Shown piece by piece: positions 10,394 to 19,837 of a stretch of 64,000 bases of DNA. Made by a program: the position numbers and the translations under genes. Position 1 is the stretch's first letter. Each line of letters opens with the position of its first letter. Source of the stretch: a bacterium (GTDB lineage: Bacteria; Patescibacteria; Dojkabacteria; JAKAPS01; JAJZLI01). Where the stretch lies: positions 1 to 64,000 of the forward strand of contig JAJZKG010000002.1 of NCBI GenBank assembly GCA_021809565.1, given 5' to 3'. The notes beneath the pieces were generated by a model. The model did not search any database. It was not told the DNA's origin and saw nothing but the letters and a program-made list of their open reading frames with translations.

Positions 10394-11872
10394 ATGAAAC
10401 AGAGAATTATACTATTACTATCTAAAATTTGGGGATTTATTGGCATATTATTGGTTATAATTATAGCTACGCTAATTATATTTTGGGCTAGGGGATATGA
10501 AATTAATTTTACCACTGGTAATGTTATTGACACGGGCATTTTGAGAATTAATAGTACTCCTACAAATGCTAAAATTTATTTAAATAATACATATGAAGGA
10601 CTTTCTCCATTAATAATAAATTCTTTAATTCCTGGTACTTACAATGTAAAAGTTCAGACATCAAATTATTCTGTATGGAATGGACTAGTTTCTATTCAAC
10701 CTCAACAAATTACCAACTTAAACTCATTTCTATTGCCTACAAATGTAAAACAAAGCATTGTTAATGTTCCTGGAACTATATATTATTCTACTTTTAGTAA
10801 GGATAGTAATATGTTATTTATAGTTTCTAAAAGAAAAAATAATAATTATGATTTATACTACATGAATTTAAATAACAGTACATTAAATTACCCATTAAAA
10901 CCTGTTTTTATCACTAACTTATCAAACTATCTTAGCAGTGCTATATTGTCAATAAAAATAACATCTAATAGTAATTTTAGTGATTTAACTATAGATATGA
11001 ATGGGACATATTATCTATATTCTATTTCCAATTCTACGATAACTCCTATGAGCACATTTTTGAGTTCTATGGCAATACAGAGTATAAAATGGGCTAATGA
11101 TAGTACTTTAATATTAGAGAATAATAGTTTATTAGCTACTTTAGATATAAATACTGGGCAAATCATTGTTATTGCAGTAAATTCTGGTAACAATATGATA
11201 CCATATGCTTTATATAATGGAGGTATAGTATACGCAACTCTGCAGACCATTAATAAAACATTATACTCATCTCTTATTTATACTGTTAATTTAGATGGTA
11301 CAAATAAAATTCTTTTAACAAGTATTACTGGCAATCCAAATGCTCTTATAATAGATAATAATAATAAATTTTTAGGTGTTACAACTTCTACAGGAAATTA
11401 TATATTCAATATAAAATCAAATAGGTTATCTCAGATAAATAATGCTGTTAAGATAATAAAATTCTCTCCCGACGGTAATTATTTATTATTAGAGAATAGT
11501 AAAACCCTTCAAGAGTATTACTTGGCAAATAAACATTACATTATTCTTAATAACAATTTAAAGGATTTATATAATATAATGTGGTACCCAATAGGTGGAT
11601 ATATATTTTATGAGGAAACAAATAAAAGTATCAATCAAGCTTCTTCCTTGGGTCATAAGTCAACTTTAGGAAATAATATAAGCGGTTATTCTCTTTTTTC
11701 TGAAACTGAAAGTTCTACTGTTACAAATACTATCGTTAAAAATACTAACGGTGTATACTATATATCAACTAACGGTAATTATTTAGTAGTTGAAACTCAG
11801 GTTAATAAACGCAATCTAATATATATTATAAATCTTATACAAAATACATCTATATTACCTTTTTCATTATAA
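10394..11872 (+). CDS. membrane-anchored PEGA-domain protein
   Basis: 492 residues: a short cytoplasmic N-terminus, one transmembrane segment at about 11-32, then a PEGA domain at about 50-115 (GILRINSTPTNAKIYLNN, LIPGTYNVKVQTSNY). The rest is a repetitive beta-rich region with TolB-like blades such as IIKFSPDGNYLLLENS. The topology suggests an extracytoplasmic surface protein. PEGA domains are frequent in surface proteins of CPR bacteria and archaea; the molecular role is unknown. It stands alone, with its promoter region divergent from the MreB paralogue. Confidence 0.75.
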   Translation: MKQRIILLLSKIWGFIGILLVIIIATLIIFWARGYEINFTTGNVIDTGILRINSTPTNAKIYLNNTYEGLSPLIINSLIPGTYNVKVQTSNYSVWNGLVSIQPQQITNLNSFLLPTNVKQSIVNVPGTIYYSTFSKDSNMLFIVSKRKNNNYDLYYMNLNNSTLNYPLKPVFITNLSNYLSSAILSIKITSNSNFSDLTIDMNGTYYLYSISNSTITPMSTFLSSMAIQSIKWANDSTLILENNSLLATLDINTGQIIVIAVNSGNNMIPYALYNGGIVYATLQTINKTLYSSLIYTVNLDGTNKILLTSITGNPNALIIDNNNKFLGVTTSTGNYIFNIKSNRLSQINNAVKIIKFSPDGNYLLLENSKTLQEYYLANKHYIILNNNLKDLYNIMWYPIGGYIFYEETNKSINQASSLGHKSTLGNNISGYSLFSETESSTVTNTIVKNTNGVYYISTNGNYLVVETQVNKRNLIYIINLIQNTSILPFSL

Positions 11873-11875
11873 ATA

Positions 11876-11949
11876 CATCCCTGATAGGATTCGAACCTAC
11901 GACCTTCTCGTTAGGACCGAGACACTCTATCCAGCTGAGCTACAGGGAT
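11876..11949 (-). tRNA. tRNA-Arg (anticodon CCT)
   Basis: 74-nt cloverleaf on the minus strand. The acceptor ATCCCTG pairs with CAGGGAT in seven perfect pairs, the anticodon stem is TCTCG/CGAGA with loop GTCCTAA, and the T arm contains GGTTCGAATC. Reads AGG codons. CCA is not encoded. Confidence 0.95.
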
Positions 11950-12060
11950 ATAGTTTAGTCATTATACATAAAAATCATTATTTTTTAAAATGTTTTATTG
12001 ATAATCAAATTATATTTTGATAGAATCAACATGGTATTTTTATTTACAAGTATTTAAATT

Positions 12061-12666
12061 ATGACTAAATATGAACAGACACTAGTTTTAATAAAGCATG
12101 ATGGTGTAGCTAGGGGATTAATTGGCGAGATAATAAGTAGATTTGAAAGAGTAGGTTTGAAAATTGTTGGTATGAAACTTGTTGTTCCTTCTATCGATGT
12201 TGCAACAAAACATTATCCATCTAGTGAAGAGTGGTTACTTGATGTTGGTAATAGAGTGATAGCAGAGTATACAGCCAATGGTGTTGATATCAATAAAGCA
12301 TTTAATACATTAAATCCTAAAAAAATAGGTGAGGTAATTAAATCTTGGAATGTTGAGTATTTAACATTCGGTCCAGTTGTAGCTATTGTATTGGAAGGCC
12401 CTGGATCGGTTAAATTAGTTAGAAAAATGGTTGGTACTACAAATCCATCAGAATCTGCACCTGGAACGATTAGGGGTGATTATACTTGGGACAGTGGAGA
12501 AGTTTCTAACAAACACAATCGTCCATTTTATAATTTAATTCATGCTTCAAGCTCAGTAGTCGATGCAAAGATAGAGATAAATTTATGGTTTAGTAAATCA
12601 GAAATTGCAGAATATGAACTGAGTAAACATTCATCAATGGGTTGGAGTGGAAAGTTAAAAAAATAG
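12061..12666 (+). CDS. ndk: nucleoside diphosphate kinase with internal insertion
   Basis: 201 residues; standard NDK is about 140. The N-terminal beta-alpha (TLVLIKHDGVARGLIGEIISRFE) and the core GTTNPSESAPGTIRGDYT are clear. The phosphohistidine lies in NLIHASSSVVDAKIEINLWF (His about 161). The extra length is an insertion of about 40 residues at roughly 58-98, after HYPSSEEW, resembling the longer NDKs known from some archaea and CPR genomes. It balances NTP pools, which matters in an organism likely to scavenge nucleotides. TGATAGAAT at 12019-12027 is a possible extended -10. Confidence 0.92.
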   Translation: MTKYEQTLVLIKHDGVARGLIGEIISRFERVGLKIVGMKLVVPSIDVATKHYPSSEEWLLDVGNRVIAEYTANGVDINKAFNTLNPKKIGEVIKSWNVEYLTFGPVVAIVLEGPGSVKLVRKMVGTTNPSESAPGTIRGDYTWDSGEVSNKHNRPFYNLIHASSSVVDAKIEINLWFSKSEIAEYELSKHSSMGWSGKLKK

Positions 12667-12770
12667 TTTTATCAAATATACCCTGTCAACTGCTAACTAA
12701 AAACATAGATTTTTATCACTCAAGCTCCATTAATTGATAATTCATTAATTTTATACTATTAGAGATGGAA

Positions 12771-14033
12771 TTAGATACTCTCTGTCAGAGTTGCTAAGAA
12801 GTCACTATTGTTTTTTGTCTTTTTTAGTCTATCTAATAATAGTTCATGATTTTCACCATTATTCTTTAGTGTATCTAACATTTTTCTTATTCTCCAAGAT
12901 TGACTTAGAACTTCTGAGTCCAATAATTTCTCTTCATGTCTAGTTCCTGATTTAACTATATCTATTGCTGGATAAAGTCTTCTATCTGCTAGTCTTCTAT
13001 CTAAATGTAATTCCATATTGCCAGTACCCTTAAATTCTTCAAAGACTAAGTCATCCATCCTGCTTCCAGTATCAATAAGTGCAGTAGCTATTATTGTTAG
13101 GCTACCAAATTCTTCTAAATTCCTTGCAGACCCAAAAAATCTTTTAGGTGGGTATAGAGCTACTGGGTCAAAACCTCCAGACAAAGTTCTTCCAGAAGGA
13201 GGTACTATTATGTTATAAGCTCTGGCAAGTCTTGTAAGACTATCCATTAGTATGACTACATCATTACCTTCTTCTACTAATCTTTTTGCTCTCCCAAGGG
13301 CTATTTCTGCAACTTTAATTTGATTTTCTGGTAGATCGTCAAAGTTAGAAGCATATACTTCTCCTTTCGTAGACTTACGTATGTCTGTAACTTCTTCAGG
13401 TCTCTCTCCTATCAATAAAATCATTAAGTGTATTTCTGGATGATTATGTGTTATTCCATCTGCTATATCTTTTAATAATGTTGTTTTTCCAGATTTTGGT
13501 GGGGATACAATCATACCTCTTTGCCCTTTACCAATTGGAGCTAAAAGATCTATAACTCTGTTAGAAATAGGGAATTGTCCTATTTCTAATTTTATTTGTT
13601 CTAATGGAAATATTGGTGTAAGTCTTTCAAAAGCTATTCTTTTTGCTGCATTATCAGGTTCTCTTGAATTTATTTTATCAATCTTCAGTAAACCAAGATA
13701 TCTTTCATTTTCCTTAGGCAATCTAGCTTTCCCAACAACATAATCACCTTGTCTTAAATCAAATTTTTTTATTTGAGAACCAGATACATAAACATCATTC
13801 TCATTTGGTAGTAACGTATATGATCTGAGTACTCCTCTAACACCATCATTTATAATCTCTAATATACCTTCAACGCTGATAGCTTCATCTTTGTCTACAT
13901 CTTTAAGTATTCTAAATATAAGATCTCTCTTATTCAGTTCTTGAAAATCGGTAAGTTTTTCCTTTTCAGCAATAATACGTAAATCTGCTAAACTTTTTGA
14001 GTCTAAGTTCTGTAGAGAATATTGTTCTTTCAT
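12771..14033 (-). CDS. rho: transcription termination factor Rho
   Basis: 420-residue RNA-dependent helicase. An N-terminal Rho-N helical region (about 10-45) is followed by the cold-shock-like RNA-binding domain (about 50-125, with GVLRS and GDYVVGKAR). The RecA-type ATPase has Walker [11 protein letters not shown] at about 178-187, [28 protein letters not shown] and the Q/R-loop [20 protein letters not shown]. The length is close to E. coli Rho (419). It faces ndk in a convergent arrangement with no strong terminator between them. Confidence 0.95.
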   Translation of the reverse strand: MKEQYSLQNLDSKSLADLRIIAEKEKLTDFQELNKRDLIFRILKDVDKDEAISVEGILEIINDGVRGVLRSYTLLPNENDVYVSGSQIKKFDLRQGDYVVGKARLPKENERYLGLLKIDKINSREPDNAAKRIAFERLTPIFPLEQIKLEIGQFPISNRVIDLLAPIGKGQRGMIVSPPKSGKTTLLKDIADGITHNHPEIHLMILLIGERPEEVTDIRKSTKGEVYASNFDDLPENQIKVAEIALGRAKRLVEEGNDVVILMDSLTRLARAYNIIVPPSGRTLSGGFDPVALYPPKRFFGSARNLEEFGSLTIIATALIDTGSRMDDLVFEEFKGTGNMELHLDRRLADRRLYPAIDIVKSGTRHEEKLLDSEVLSQSWRIRKMLDTLKNNGENHELLLDRLKKTKNNSDFLATLTESI

Positions 14034-14150
14034 ATATTGTAATTACAAGAAATAAGAAAATTAGTAAAGTGCATGTTTCAGAAATTTATTTTAGAGTTTT
14101 AAGATAGATGTTAATAGGATAATATAATAAAATAAAAAAAATAGCAAGAA

Positions 14151-14840
14151 TTATAACCTAGTAATCAAGTCTTCTGGTCTTAGTTTTATTGATGGTCCCA
14201 TAGTGGGGCATATATATATACTCTTAAATATTGTATTCTCTGGTTTTTGTACAACACTTATTATTGATTTTATCAACAATAAAGTATTTTCCAAAAGTTC
14301 TTCCTTTGAGTTATTTATATTTCCTATTATAGTATGTATTACACCTGTTTGGTCTGATTTATAATCAAATTTTCCACCCATATAGCTGTTTATAGCTTCA
14401 TCTACATTGTCTGTTACTGTACCTTTTTTTGGATTAGGCATAAGATCCTTTGGACCTAGTATTTTTCCTAAAACTGCTATTTTAGGCATTACGTTGGGTG
14501 TAGCTATTATAACATCAAAATCGAGCCATCCCTGGTTGATTTTTTCTATATATTCATCAAGTCCTATATAGTCATATTTTTTTATAGTTTCAGGTTTTAT
14601 ATCTTTCAAGTCTGTTAATAACAGAACCTTCTTTTTCTCACCAACTTTATTTTTATAGTTCACACTACCTCTTAATACTTGTTTTGTATTTTTTTGATTC
14701 ATGTTCAACGCTATATGTATTTCCACAGATCCTGGAAATTTAGACAGGGATAAATTTTTTACCTCTTCAAAAGAATCATCAAAAGATACCTTATTGTTGA
14801 TTTTTTCTATAATTTTTTTGTATTTTTTACCTCTCTTCAT
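14151..14840 (-). CDS. rplA: 50S ribosomal protein L1
   Basis: 229 residues, full family length. Family signatures include KILGPKDLMPNPKKGTVTDN and the C-terminal YICPTMGPSIKLRP. L1 forms the mobile stalk at the E site and commonly represses its own operon. It is the last gene of the secE-nusG-rplK-rplA unit, eight bases after rplK. Presence of L1 is useful for classification, since several CPR lineages have lost it. Confidence 0.95.
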   Translation of the reverse strand: MKRGKKYKKIIEKINNKVSFDDSFEEVKNLSLSKFPGSVEIHIALNMNQKNTKQVLRGSVNYKNKVGEKKKVLLLTDLKDIKPETIKKYDYIGLDEYIEKINQGWLDFDVIIATPNVMPKIAVLGKILGPKDLMPNPKKGTVTDNVDEAINSYMGGKFDYKSDQTGVIHTIIGNINNSKEELLENTLLLIKSIISVVQKPENTIFKSIYICPTMGPSIKLRPEDLITRL

Positions 14841-14848
14841 AATGATTT

Positions 14849-15277
14849 TTAATTCTCAGATACCTCAACACCCATATTCTTTGCAGTTCCTATAATAATT
14901 TTCTTTGCTGCTTCAATATTATTAGTATTAAGATCTGGTAATTTAGTCTTTGCTATATCCTCAATTTGTACTTTTGTTAATTTACCAACTTTTTCTTTTA
15001 ATGATTGACTTGAACCTTTTGGTATATTTAATGCCATTTTTATTAGAACAGCAGTGGGTGGAGTTTTTATAATAAATGAGAATGATCTATCCTCAAAGAC
15101 ATCTATGACAACTGGAAAGATAAGATCTCCTTTGTCTTTAGTTTGATTATTGAATTGATTACAAAAATCCATAATATTAACACCATGTTGTCCTAAAGCA
15201 GGACCAATTGGAGGTGCAGGATTTGCTTGTCCAGCCTTTATTTGTAATTTTATTTGCGTAATTAACTTTTTAGCCAT
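14849..15277 (-). CDS. rplK: 50S ribosomal protein L11
   Basis: 142 residues. The N-terminal domain has the highly conserved [30 protein letters not shown], and the C-terminal rRNA-binding domain ends in [16 protein letters not shown]11 organises the GTPase-associated centre and would contact EF-G and the L10-L12 stalk encoded elsewhere in this window. It starts four bases after nusG and shares the promoter upstream of tRNA-Thr(TGT). Confidence 0.95.
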   Translation of the reverse strand: MAKKLITQIKLQIKAGQANPAPPIGPALGQHGVNIMDFCNQFNNQTKDKGDLIFPVVIDVFEDRSFSFIIKTPPTAVLIKMALNIPKGSSQSLKEKVGKLTKVQIEDIAKTKLPDLNTNNIEAAKKIIIGTAKNMGVEVSEN

Positions 15278-15281
15278 ATAT

Positions 15282-15851
15282 TTATATTAATTTTATTTGC
15301 ATTAAATCTAATTCTACTGGTGTCTCTCTTCCAAATATTGAAATTAGTATCTTTACTTTACTCTTATCTTCATTTATATCACTTATCTTACCATTAAAAT
15401 CTTTAAAAGCACCATCTGTTACTGTTACGCTATCTCCAACATTAAAAGATGTTTGTACTGCTGGAGTATCAAGTTCCATAAATTTCAATATTGCATTGAC
15501 TTCATTATCATTTAATGGTGTAGGTGTAGCACTAGTTGGCCCCACAAAGCCAGTAACTCCCTCAGTATCTCTGATTATTGGCCAAGTCTCCTTATTAAGT
15601 TCCATCCTTATTAATATATATCCAGGAAGTATTTTTTCTTTGATCTTCCTCTTTTTACCGTCTGCTATAATGGTTTTGTTTTGTGTAGGGATAACTATTT
15701 CATCTAGATATTTATCTACACTGGCAGTTTCAGCTCTTTGTTTTATTAATATGGAGATCTTATTCTCATGCCCAGTAAAAACATTAATGGCGTACCACTT
15801 CATATTCTCAGTATTTTTTTGTTTACTTTTTTTTGCTTTTATCTTATCCAT
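15282..15851 (-). CDS. nusG: transcription termination/antitermination protein NusG
   Basis: 189 residues. After a basic 17-residue N-terminal tail, the NGN domain starts at [16 protein letters not shown] and contains [16 protein letters not shown] and [15 protein letters not shown]. The KOW domain (about 135-189) has [34 protein letters not shown]. NusG binds the RNA polymerase clamp and can contact Rho or S10. An internal start at the Met of MKWYAINV is possible, but the upstream ATG fits the tight spacing to secE. Confidence 0.95.
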   Translation of the reverse strand: MDKIKAKKSKQKNTENMKWYAINVFTGHENKISILIKQRAETASVDKYLDEIVIPTQNKTIIADGKKRKIKEKILPGYILIRMELNKETWPIIRDTEGVTGFVGPTSATPTPLNDNEVNAILKFMELDTPAVQTSFNVGDSVTVTDGAFKDFNGKISDINEDKSKVKILISIFGRETPVELDLMQIKLI

Positions 15852-15858
15852 AATATAT

Positions 15859-16035
15859 TTAAAATACTAAGAGTAGTAATTTTTGGAACAGTACATCTAT
15901 ACCAAAAAGAAACAAGCTAAGAATTATTGCTATTAATATGACCATCATGGTTGAATTATATAGCTCTTTTCCTGTATACCACCTAGTATTTCTCAGTTCT
16001 GTATTTACTCCTTTTAAAAATTTGAATACATTCAT
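15859..16035 (-). CDS. secE: preprotein translocase subunit SecE
   Basis: 58-residue short-type SecE with one transmembrane segment. It begins MNVFKFLKGV, continues with the conserved amphipathic stretch TELRNTRWYTGKELYNST, and has the membrane segment MMVILIAIILSLFLFGIDVLF at about 30-50. It clamps SecY in the translocon. It sits directly before nusG and after tRNA-Trp, the classic bacterial order. Confidence 0.92.
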   Translation of the reverse strand: MNVFKFLKGVNTELRNTRWYTGKELYNSTMMVILIAIILSLFLFGIDVLFQKLLLLVF

Positions 16036-16083
16036 TATTATACCCTAAGGATGATATCAAAATTCCAAAATATTATCAATCAA

Positions 16084-16154
16084 CAGGTTCAGTGGGGATC
16101 GAACCCACATCAATGGTTTTGGAGACCAATATTTTACCATTAAACTATGAACCT
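16084..16154 (-). tRNA. tRNA-Trp (anticodon CCA)
   Basis: 71 nt, minus strand. Acceptor AGGTTCA/TGAACCT, anticodon loop CTCCAAA, T arm GTGGGTTCGATCCCCAC, discriminator G. The 3' CCA is not encoded. It lies between rpmG and secE and is probably cotranscribed with them. Confidence 0.96.
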
Positions 16155-16162
16155 CTATAAAT

Positions 16163-16327
16163 TTATTTTACTTCTTTATGTAAAGTATGTTTTTTACAAG
16201 TATTGCAAAATTTATTTAGTTCTAATCTCTCCTTATTATTAGTATAATTCTTCTTAGAAGTATAGTTTTTATTTTTGCATATGGTACATTGTAGAAAAAT
16301 ATACCTTCTGTTATCTTTTTTAGCCAT
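16163..16327 (-). CDS. rpmG: 50S ribosomal protein L33
   Basis: 54 residues starting [24 protein letters not shown] and ending [15 protein letters not shown]. Two CxxC pairs (CTIC and CNTC) mark the zinc-binding form of L33. It lies between tRNA-Thr(GGT) and tRNA-Trp, the position L33 holds upstream of secE in many bacteria. The tuf gene often found in this interval is absent. Confidence 0.93.
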   Translation of the reverse strand: MAKKDNRRYIFLQCTICKNKNYTSKKNYTNNKERLELNKFCNTCKKHTLHKEVK

Positions 16328-16371
16328 ATTATTATAAAATATTATTCTTGTAAATTATCTTTATTATACTC

Positions 16372-16443
16372 AGCCTAGAAGCGGACTTGAACCGCTGGTC
16401 TTTCCCTTACCATGGGAATGCTCTACCACTGAGCTATCTAGGC
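16372..16443 (-). tRNA. tRNA-Thr (anticodon GGT)
   Basis: 72 nt, minus strand. Acceptor GCCTAGA/TCTAGGC, anticodon stem TTCCC/GGGAA with loop ATGGTAA, T arm GCGGTTCAAGTCCGC. No encoded CCA. Third tRNA in the cotranscribed Thr-Tyr-Thr set. Confidence 0.96.
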
Positions 16444-16446
16444 ATA

Positions 16447-16530
16447 TGCAGAGAGAAGGATTCGAACCTTCGTAGCCGTAATGGCAACTGATTTACAGTC
16501 AGCCGCGATTGTCCACTCCGCCATCTCTGC
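16447..16530 (-). tRNA. tRNA-Tyr (anticodon GTA)
   Basis: 84 nt with the long variable arm of bacterial tRNA-Tyr. Acceptor GCAGAGA/TCTCTGC, anticodon region CTGACTGTAAATCAG, discriminator A, no CCA. Three bases separate it from tRNA-Thr(GGT). Confidence 0.96.
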
Positions 16531-16541
16531 ATAATACTATT

Positions 16542-16613
16542 AGCCTTCTGTCAGGGTCGAACTGACGACCTGCTGTTTACAAAACAGCTGCTCTACCACT
16601 GAGCTAAGAAGGC
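16542..16613 (-). tRNA. tRNA-Thr (anticodon TGT)
   Basis: 72 nt. Acceptor GCCTTCT/AGAAGGC, anticodon stem GCTGT/ACAGC with loop TTTGTAA, T arm TCAGTTCGACCCTGA. First transcribed gene of the tRNA-secE-nusG-rplKA unit. No CCA is encoded. Confidence 0.96.
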
Positions 16614-16654
16614 TTGTATTATCATAAACCTAAATACAATTTAGTAATGATTGC

Positions 16655-16683
16655 ATTCTATATAAAAAAATATTCTTTTTCAA
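16655..16683 (-). promoter_or_regulatory. promoter of the tRNA-rpmG-secE-nusG-rplKA operon
   Basis: On the minus strand TTGAAA (16683-16678), 17-bp spacer and TAGAAT (16660-16655) predict a start near 16648, 35 bases before tRNA-Thr(TGT). The remaining 170 bases to the next gene hold only weak hairpins. Confidence 0.65.
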
Positions 16684-16856
16684 CACTACTTAAACCCATC
16701 CAGCTTTAAAACTTGATTTCAAAAAAACAAGTATTGTAACGCAAGTATAAATCATAAGAGTTATACTGATATAGTTATTATTTTATATTATGTTAAATCA
16801 GTTTTTATCTGATGCTAGATGGGCTAGTGTTTATTATAGCAAATAAACTACTGGAT

Positions 16857-17495
16857 TCAAATTATAGTTATTAGGAAAGTAAAAATAGTACTAATGAATG
16901 GAAGTATTATTATTTGTATTATAGATTCTAAATTACCATTTATTGGAAATATTGGTAAAATACAGAATATAAGGAGAAATATGGCATATTTATCAATAGT
17001 GTCTACTATATGATAATGATGCTTAAAAATCACTTTTAATACATGACTTCCATCAAGTGGAGGGATTGGAATAATATTAAATAGTGCAAGCCCTATGTTA
17101 ATTATAGCTGCATCTATGAATACACCTCCTAGTTTTAAAGTAATAGCGCTAGACAAGTGTAGTAGTGGAAGTCCTTGGATTATGAGTATAGATATAATAG
17201 ATAGTACTATATTAGAAATAGGTCCAGCAATAGCAATAATAAGGTTGTCTCTATATGGATTTTTTAGGTTGTTTAAATTTATGGGGGTAGGGTTTCCCCA
17301 TCCGAATCTGAACTGTGTCATTATCATAACCAATAAACCCATAAGTGTTATATGTTTTGTTGGGTCCAGCGTTAATCTTCCATTATTTTTAGCAGTATCA
17401 TCTCCTAATAGATGTGCAACATATCCATGTGAAAACTCATGGAATGAAATGCTAAATATAATTATAATAGCTAAAATTATTAAGTTTATAATCAT
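16857..17495 (-). CDS. M50 site-2-type membrane metalloprotease
   Basis: 212-residue membrane protein. The zinc motif HEFSHG is at about 19-24 in the first hydrophobic segment and the third ligand motif PIPPLDGSHVL lies near 143-153. About five to six membrane segments, no PDZ domain. This is the small family related to YwhC and rhomboid-like regulated intramembrane proteases, distinct from the longer RseP-type gene at 31485. Substrates are unknown. It is monocistronic, with weak hairpins but no clear T-tract terminator at its end. Confidence 0.85.
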   Translation of the reverse strand: MIINLIILAIIIIFSISFHEFSHGYVAHLLGDDTAKNNGRLTLDPTKHITLMGLLVMIMTQFRFGWGNPTPINLNNLKNPYRDNLIIAIAGPISNIVLSIISILIIQGLPLLHLSSAITLKLGGVFIDAAIINIGLALFNIIPIPPLDGSHVLKVIFKHHYHIVDTIDKYAIFLLIFCILPIFPINGNLESIIQIIILPFISTIFTFLITII

Positions 17496-17572
17496 TGTGT
17501 GTTATTTGCATAAAAACTCATTTTATTATATCATACAGGGTGTGTTATTAATTTAATAGTATTTTTTTAATC

Positions 17573-17782
17573 ATGTCTAGATCTTGTGATTTATGTAGTA
17601 AGGGTGTTACTGTTATAAATAATATAAGCCATAAACATTCAGGTAAATGGGCTAAAAGAGCACCTAAAACAAAAAGAAAGATACTCCCTAACTTAAGGGT
17701 TCTTAACCTTGATACTGAAAATAATAAGGTTAACATTAAGGTTTGTATGAGGTGTTATAGGACTTTAAACGCTTCATTATAA
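17573..17782 (+). CDS. rpmB: 50S ribosomal protein L28
   Basis: 69 residues, MSRSCDLCSKGV with an N-terminal CxxC and the L28 pattern SHKHSGKWAKRAPKTKRKILPNLR. A second CxxC-like pair (CMRC) near residue 61 suggests a zinc-binding form. Its 3' end overlaps the 3' end of convergent priA by six bases, a sign of tight packing. Confidence 0.92.
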   Translation: MSRSCDLCSKGVTVINNISHKHSGKWAKRAPKTKRKILPNLRVLNLDTENNKVNIKVCMRCYRTLNASL

Positions 17783-19771
17783 TAAAATTGAAGGATCTAT
17801 ATCTATACTTAAATCCTTGTTTTGCTTATATCTATTCCTCAAAAAAGTTTTTAGGTTTCTAATGTTTTTATTAACCTTTATTATTATGTTTAGCCTATAT
17901 ACATAGTTAATTTTATATGGAATTGCTTCAATTGGGGGATATATTTTGATACCTACCATATTAGAATTGTTGATATCAAAGTATATTTTCTTTGCTCTTG
18001 TGAAAACTGTTTTCTCATTTTTACCTTTTACAGTAATTTTTATTAAATTTGAGAAAGGAGGATAGTTAAGTTTCTTTCTTATATCAATTTCCTCATCAAA
18101 AAACTTATCAAAGTTGTTATTTAGGGCAAACTGTAATATTTTATTTTTAATATCCATAGTTTGTATTACGATTTCAGAGGAATTATTTTCTCTTCCACCT
18201 CTTCCTATGACTTGTATTATTGTTTGATAGGCTTTTTCTACAGAGTTATAATCTGGAAATACAAATTCTATATCAGCCAAGATAATACCTATTAACCCTA
18301 CATTATAAAAATCCCATCCTGTTGTAATTAGTTGAGTCCCTATAATAATATTAATATTTTCATCAGATAATTTGTTATAAATTTCTAGGTGCTGATCACT
18401 ATTGCCAGAAGTAGAATCTTTGTCTAGTATCTCAATATTAAGTGTTTTTTCCTTGAATAGCTCATTAATTTCTTCCTTAACAAGTTGGGTTCCAATACCA
18501 TAAAATTTCAACTTACCTTTTTTACAGGTATCACATATAGGATTTTCGGTATTTATGTATTTTTTATAGTCACAATGATGACAATTTAAGAATGTGGCAT
18601 GATCATTTTGATGTACTGTGAGTGGGATATCACATCTTGGACATTTTTCTATATGTCCGCAATTATTGCATACATATAAATTAGAGTAACCCCTCCTGTT
18701 GATATACAGTATTATCTTTTTCTTATTATTTAAAGCTTTTTCTATACTCTTTTCAAGGGTTCTTGATACTACTACTTTTTTACTACCTCTTTTCTCCTCA
18801 TTTAAGTCAACAATTTTTGTATGGATGTCATTTCTAAATTTATATTCAGATATTCTTTTATCTAACCTGACTATAGTATGGCCTTCCTTGAGCATTTTAT
18901 AGTATATATCTATTTTTGGAGTAGCGCTTCCGAGTAATAATTTAATTTTTTGTTCTTTTGCTATAAATTTAGCTAAATTTATAGCATTATACCTTGGATC
19001 TTGATCCTGTTTATAACTATTATCATGAAACTCATCAATAATGATCAACCCTAAATTATGAAATCTTGAAAATAGTGCTGAACGTGCACCTATAACTATT
19101 TTTTTCCTTCCACTTCTAATTAAATTATTTTCTACTGTTTTGTTTCTTTTTGTAATTTTACTGTGAATTATTGAAATTATTTCTTCGTCAAAAAAATCTT
19201 TCAATCTAATATAAAATTGAGATGTTATTGCTATGTCTGGTAAAAGTATCAATACTTGTTTTCCCTCATTAATTTGTTGCTCAATTAGCTTTATATATAC
19301 CTGTGTTTTCCCAGATCCGGTGATGCCAAATAATATATATTCAGTATCTATTCCGTTTGAAATAGTATTTACTGCATCAGTCTGGGCTTTATTCATAGGA
19401 AGTTTTGAGTTGGGTATTGTTATTTTTTTGAGAATAGTATTGTTAGTATCGATCTCTCGAGTTTTTTTTGTAATAAATGGAGATATTACATTACTTATGG
19501 AAGCATTATAGTAAGTGATAATATGTTTAATAATTTTTAATTCTAAGAGATTAAGGTCAATATACTCATTTTTTTTATCTTCAATTATATTCTTGATTGC
19601 AAAATTTATATCAATATTTTGGTCTTTTATATTATCAACAATTATTCCAGTAGTTTTTTTTAACCCTAAGGGTATTTCAACAACTTTACCGATAGGAAGA
19701 GTATCTTTAGTAGAGTATATAAGAGGTTTCTCAATCTTTAATTTTGTTTTTGCAAGTATCCTAATTAACAT
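17777..19771 (-). CDS. priA: primosomal replication-restart helicase PriA
   Basis: 664 residues, somewhat shorter than E. coli PriA (732). An N-terminal DNA-binding region (1-110) is followed by a DEAD-like helicase with Walker A GITGSGKTQ at about 150 and a DEFHD box near 243 (DEEHD in E. coli). Two zinc-binding modules lie at about 360-425 (CNNCGHIEKCPRC, CHHCDY, CDTCKKG). Motif VI is QVIGRGGREN. PriA reloads the replisome at stalled forks. Confidence 0.93.
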   Translation of the reverse strand: MLIRILAKTKLKIEKPLIYSTKDTLPIGKVVEIPLGLKKTTGIIVDNIKDQNIDINFAIKNIIEDKKNEYIDLNLLELKIIKHIITYYNASISNVISPFITKKTREIDTNNTILKKITIPNSKLPMNKAQTDAVNTISNGIDTEYILFGITGSGKTQVYIKLIEQQINEGKQVLILLPDIAITSQFYIRLKDFFDEEIISIIHSKITKRNKTVENNLIRSGRKKIVIGARSALFSRFHNLGLIIIDEFHDNSYKQDQDPRYNAINLAKFIAKEQKIKLLLGSATPKIDIYYKMLKEGHTIVRLDKRISEYKFRNDIHTKIVDLNEEKRGSKKVVVSRTLEKSIEKALNNKKKIILYINRRGYSNLYVCNNCGHIEKCPRCDIPLTVHQNDHATFLNCHHCDYKKYINTENPICDTCKKGKLKFYGIGTQLVKEEINELFKEKTLNIEILDKDSTSGNSDQHLEIYNKLSDENINIIIGTQLITTGWDFYNVGLIGIILADIEFVFPDYNSVEKAYQTIIQVIGRGGRENNSSEIVIQTMDIKNKILQFALNNNFDKFFDEEIDIRKKLNYPPFSNLIKITVKGKNEKTVFTRAKKIYFDINNSNMVGIKIYPPIEAIPYKINYVYRLNIIIKVNKNIRNLKTFLRNRYKQNKDLSIDIDPSILL

Positions 19772-19823
19772 TTATTTGTTTTGAGCCATTTTTAGTGTTA
19801 AAATAAACCATATTTAATTTAGT

Positions 19824-19832
19824 TGGTATAGA
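19824..19832 (+). promoter_or_regulatory. extended -10 promoter of mreB operon, leaderless
   Basis: TGGTATAGA with its last base six positions before the mreB ATG at 19838, so RNA would begin at the start codon. The -35 is weak. Confidence 0.5.
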
Positions 19833-19837
19833 GGATT

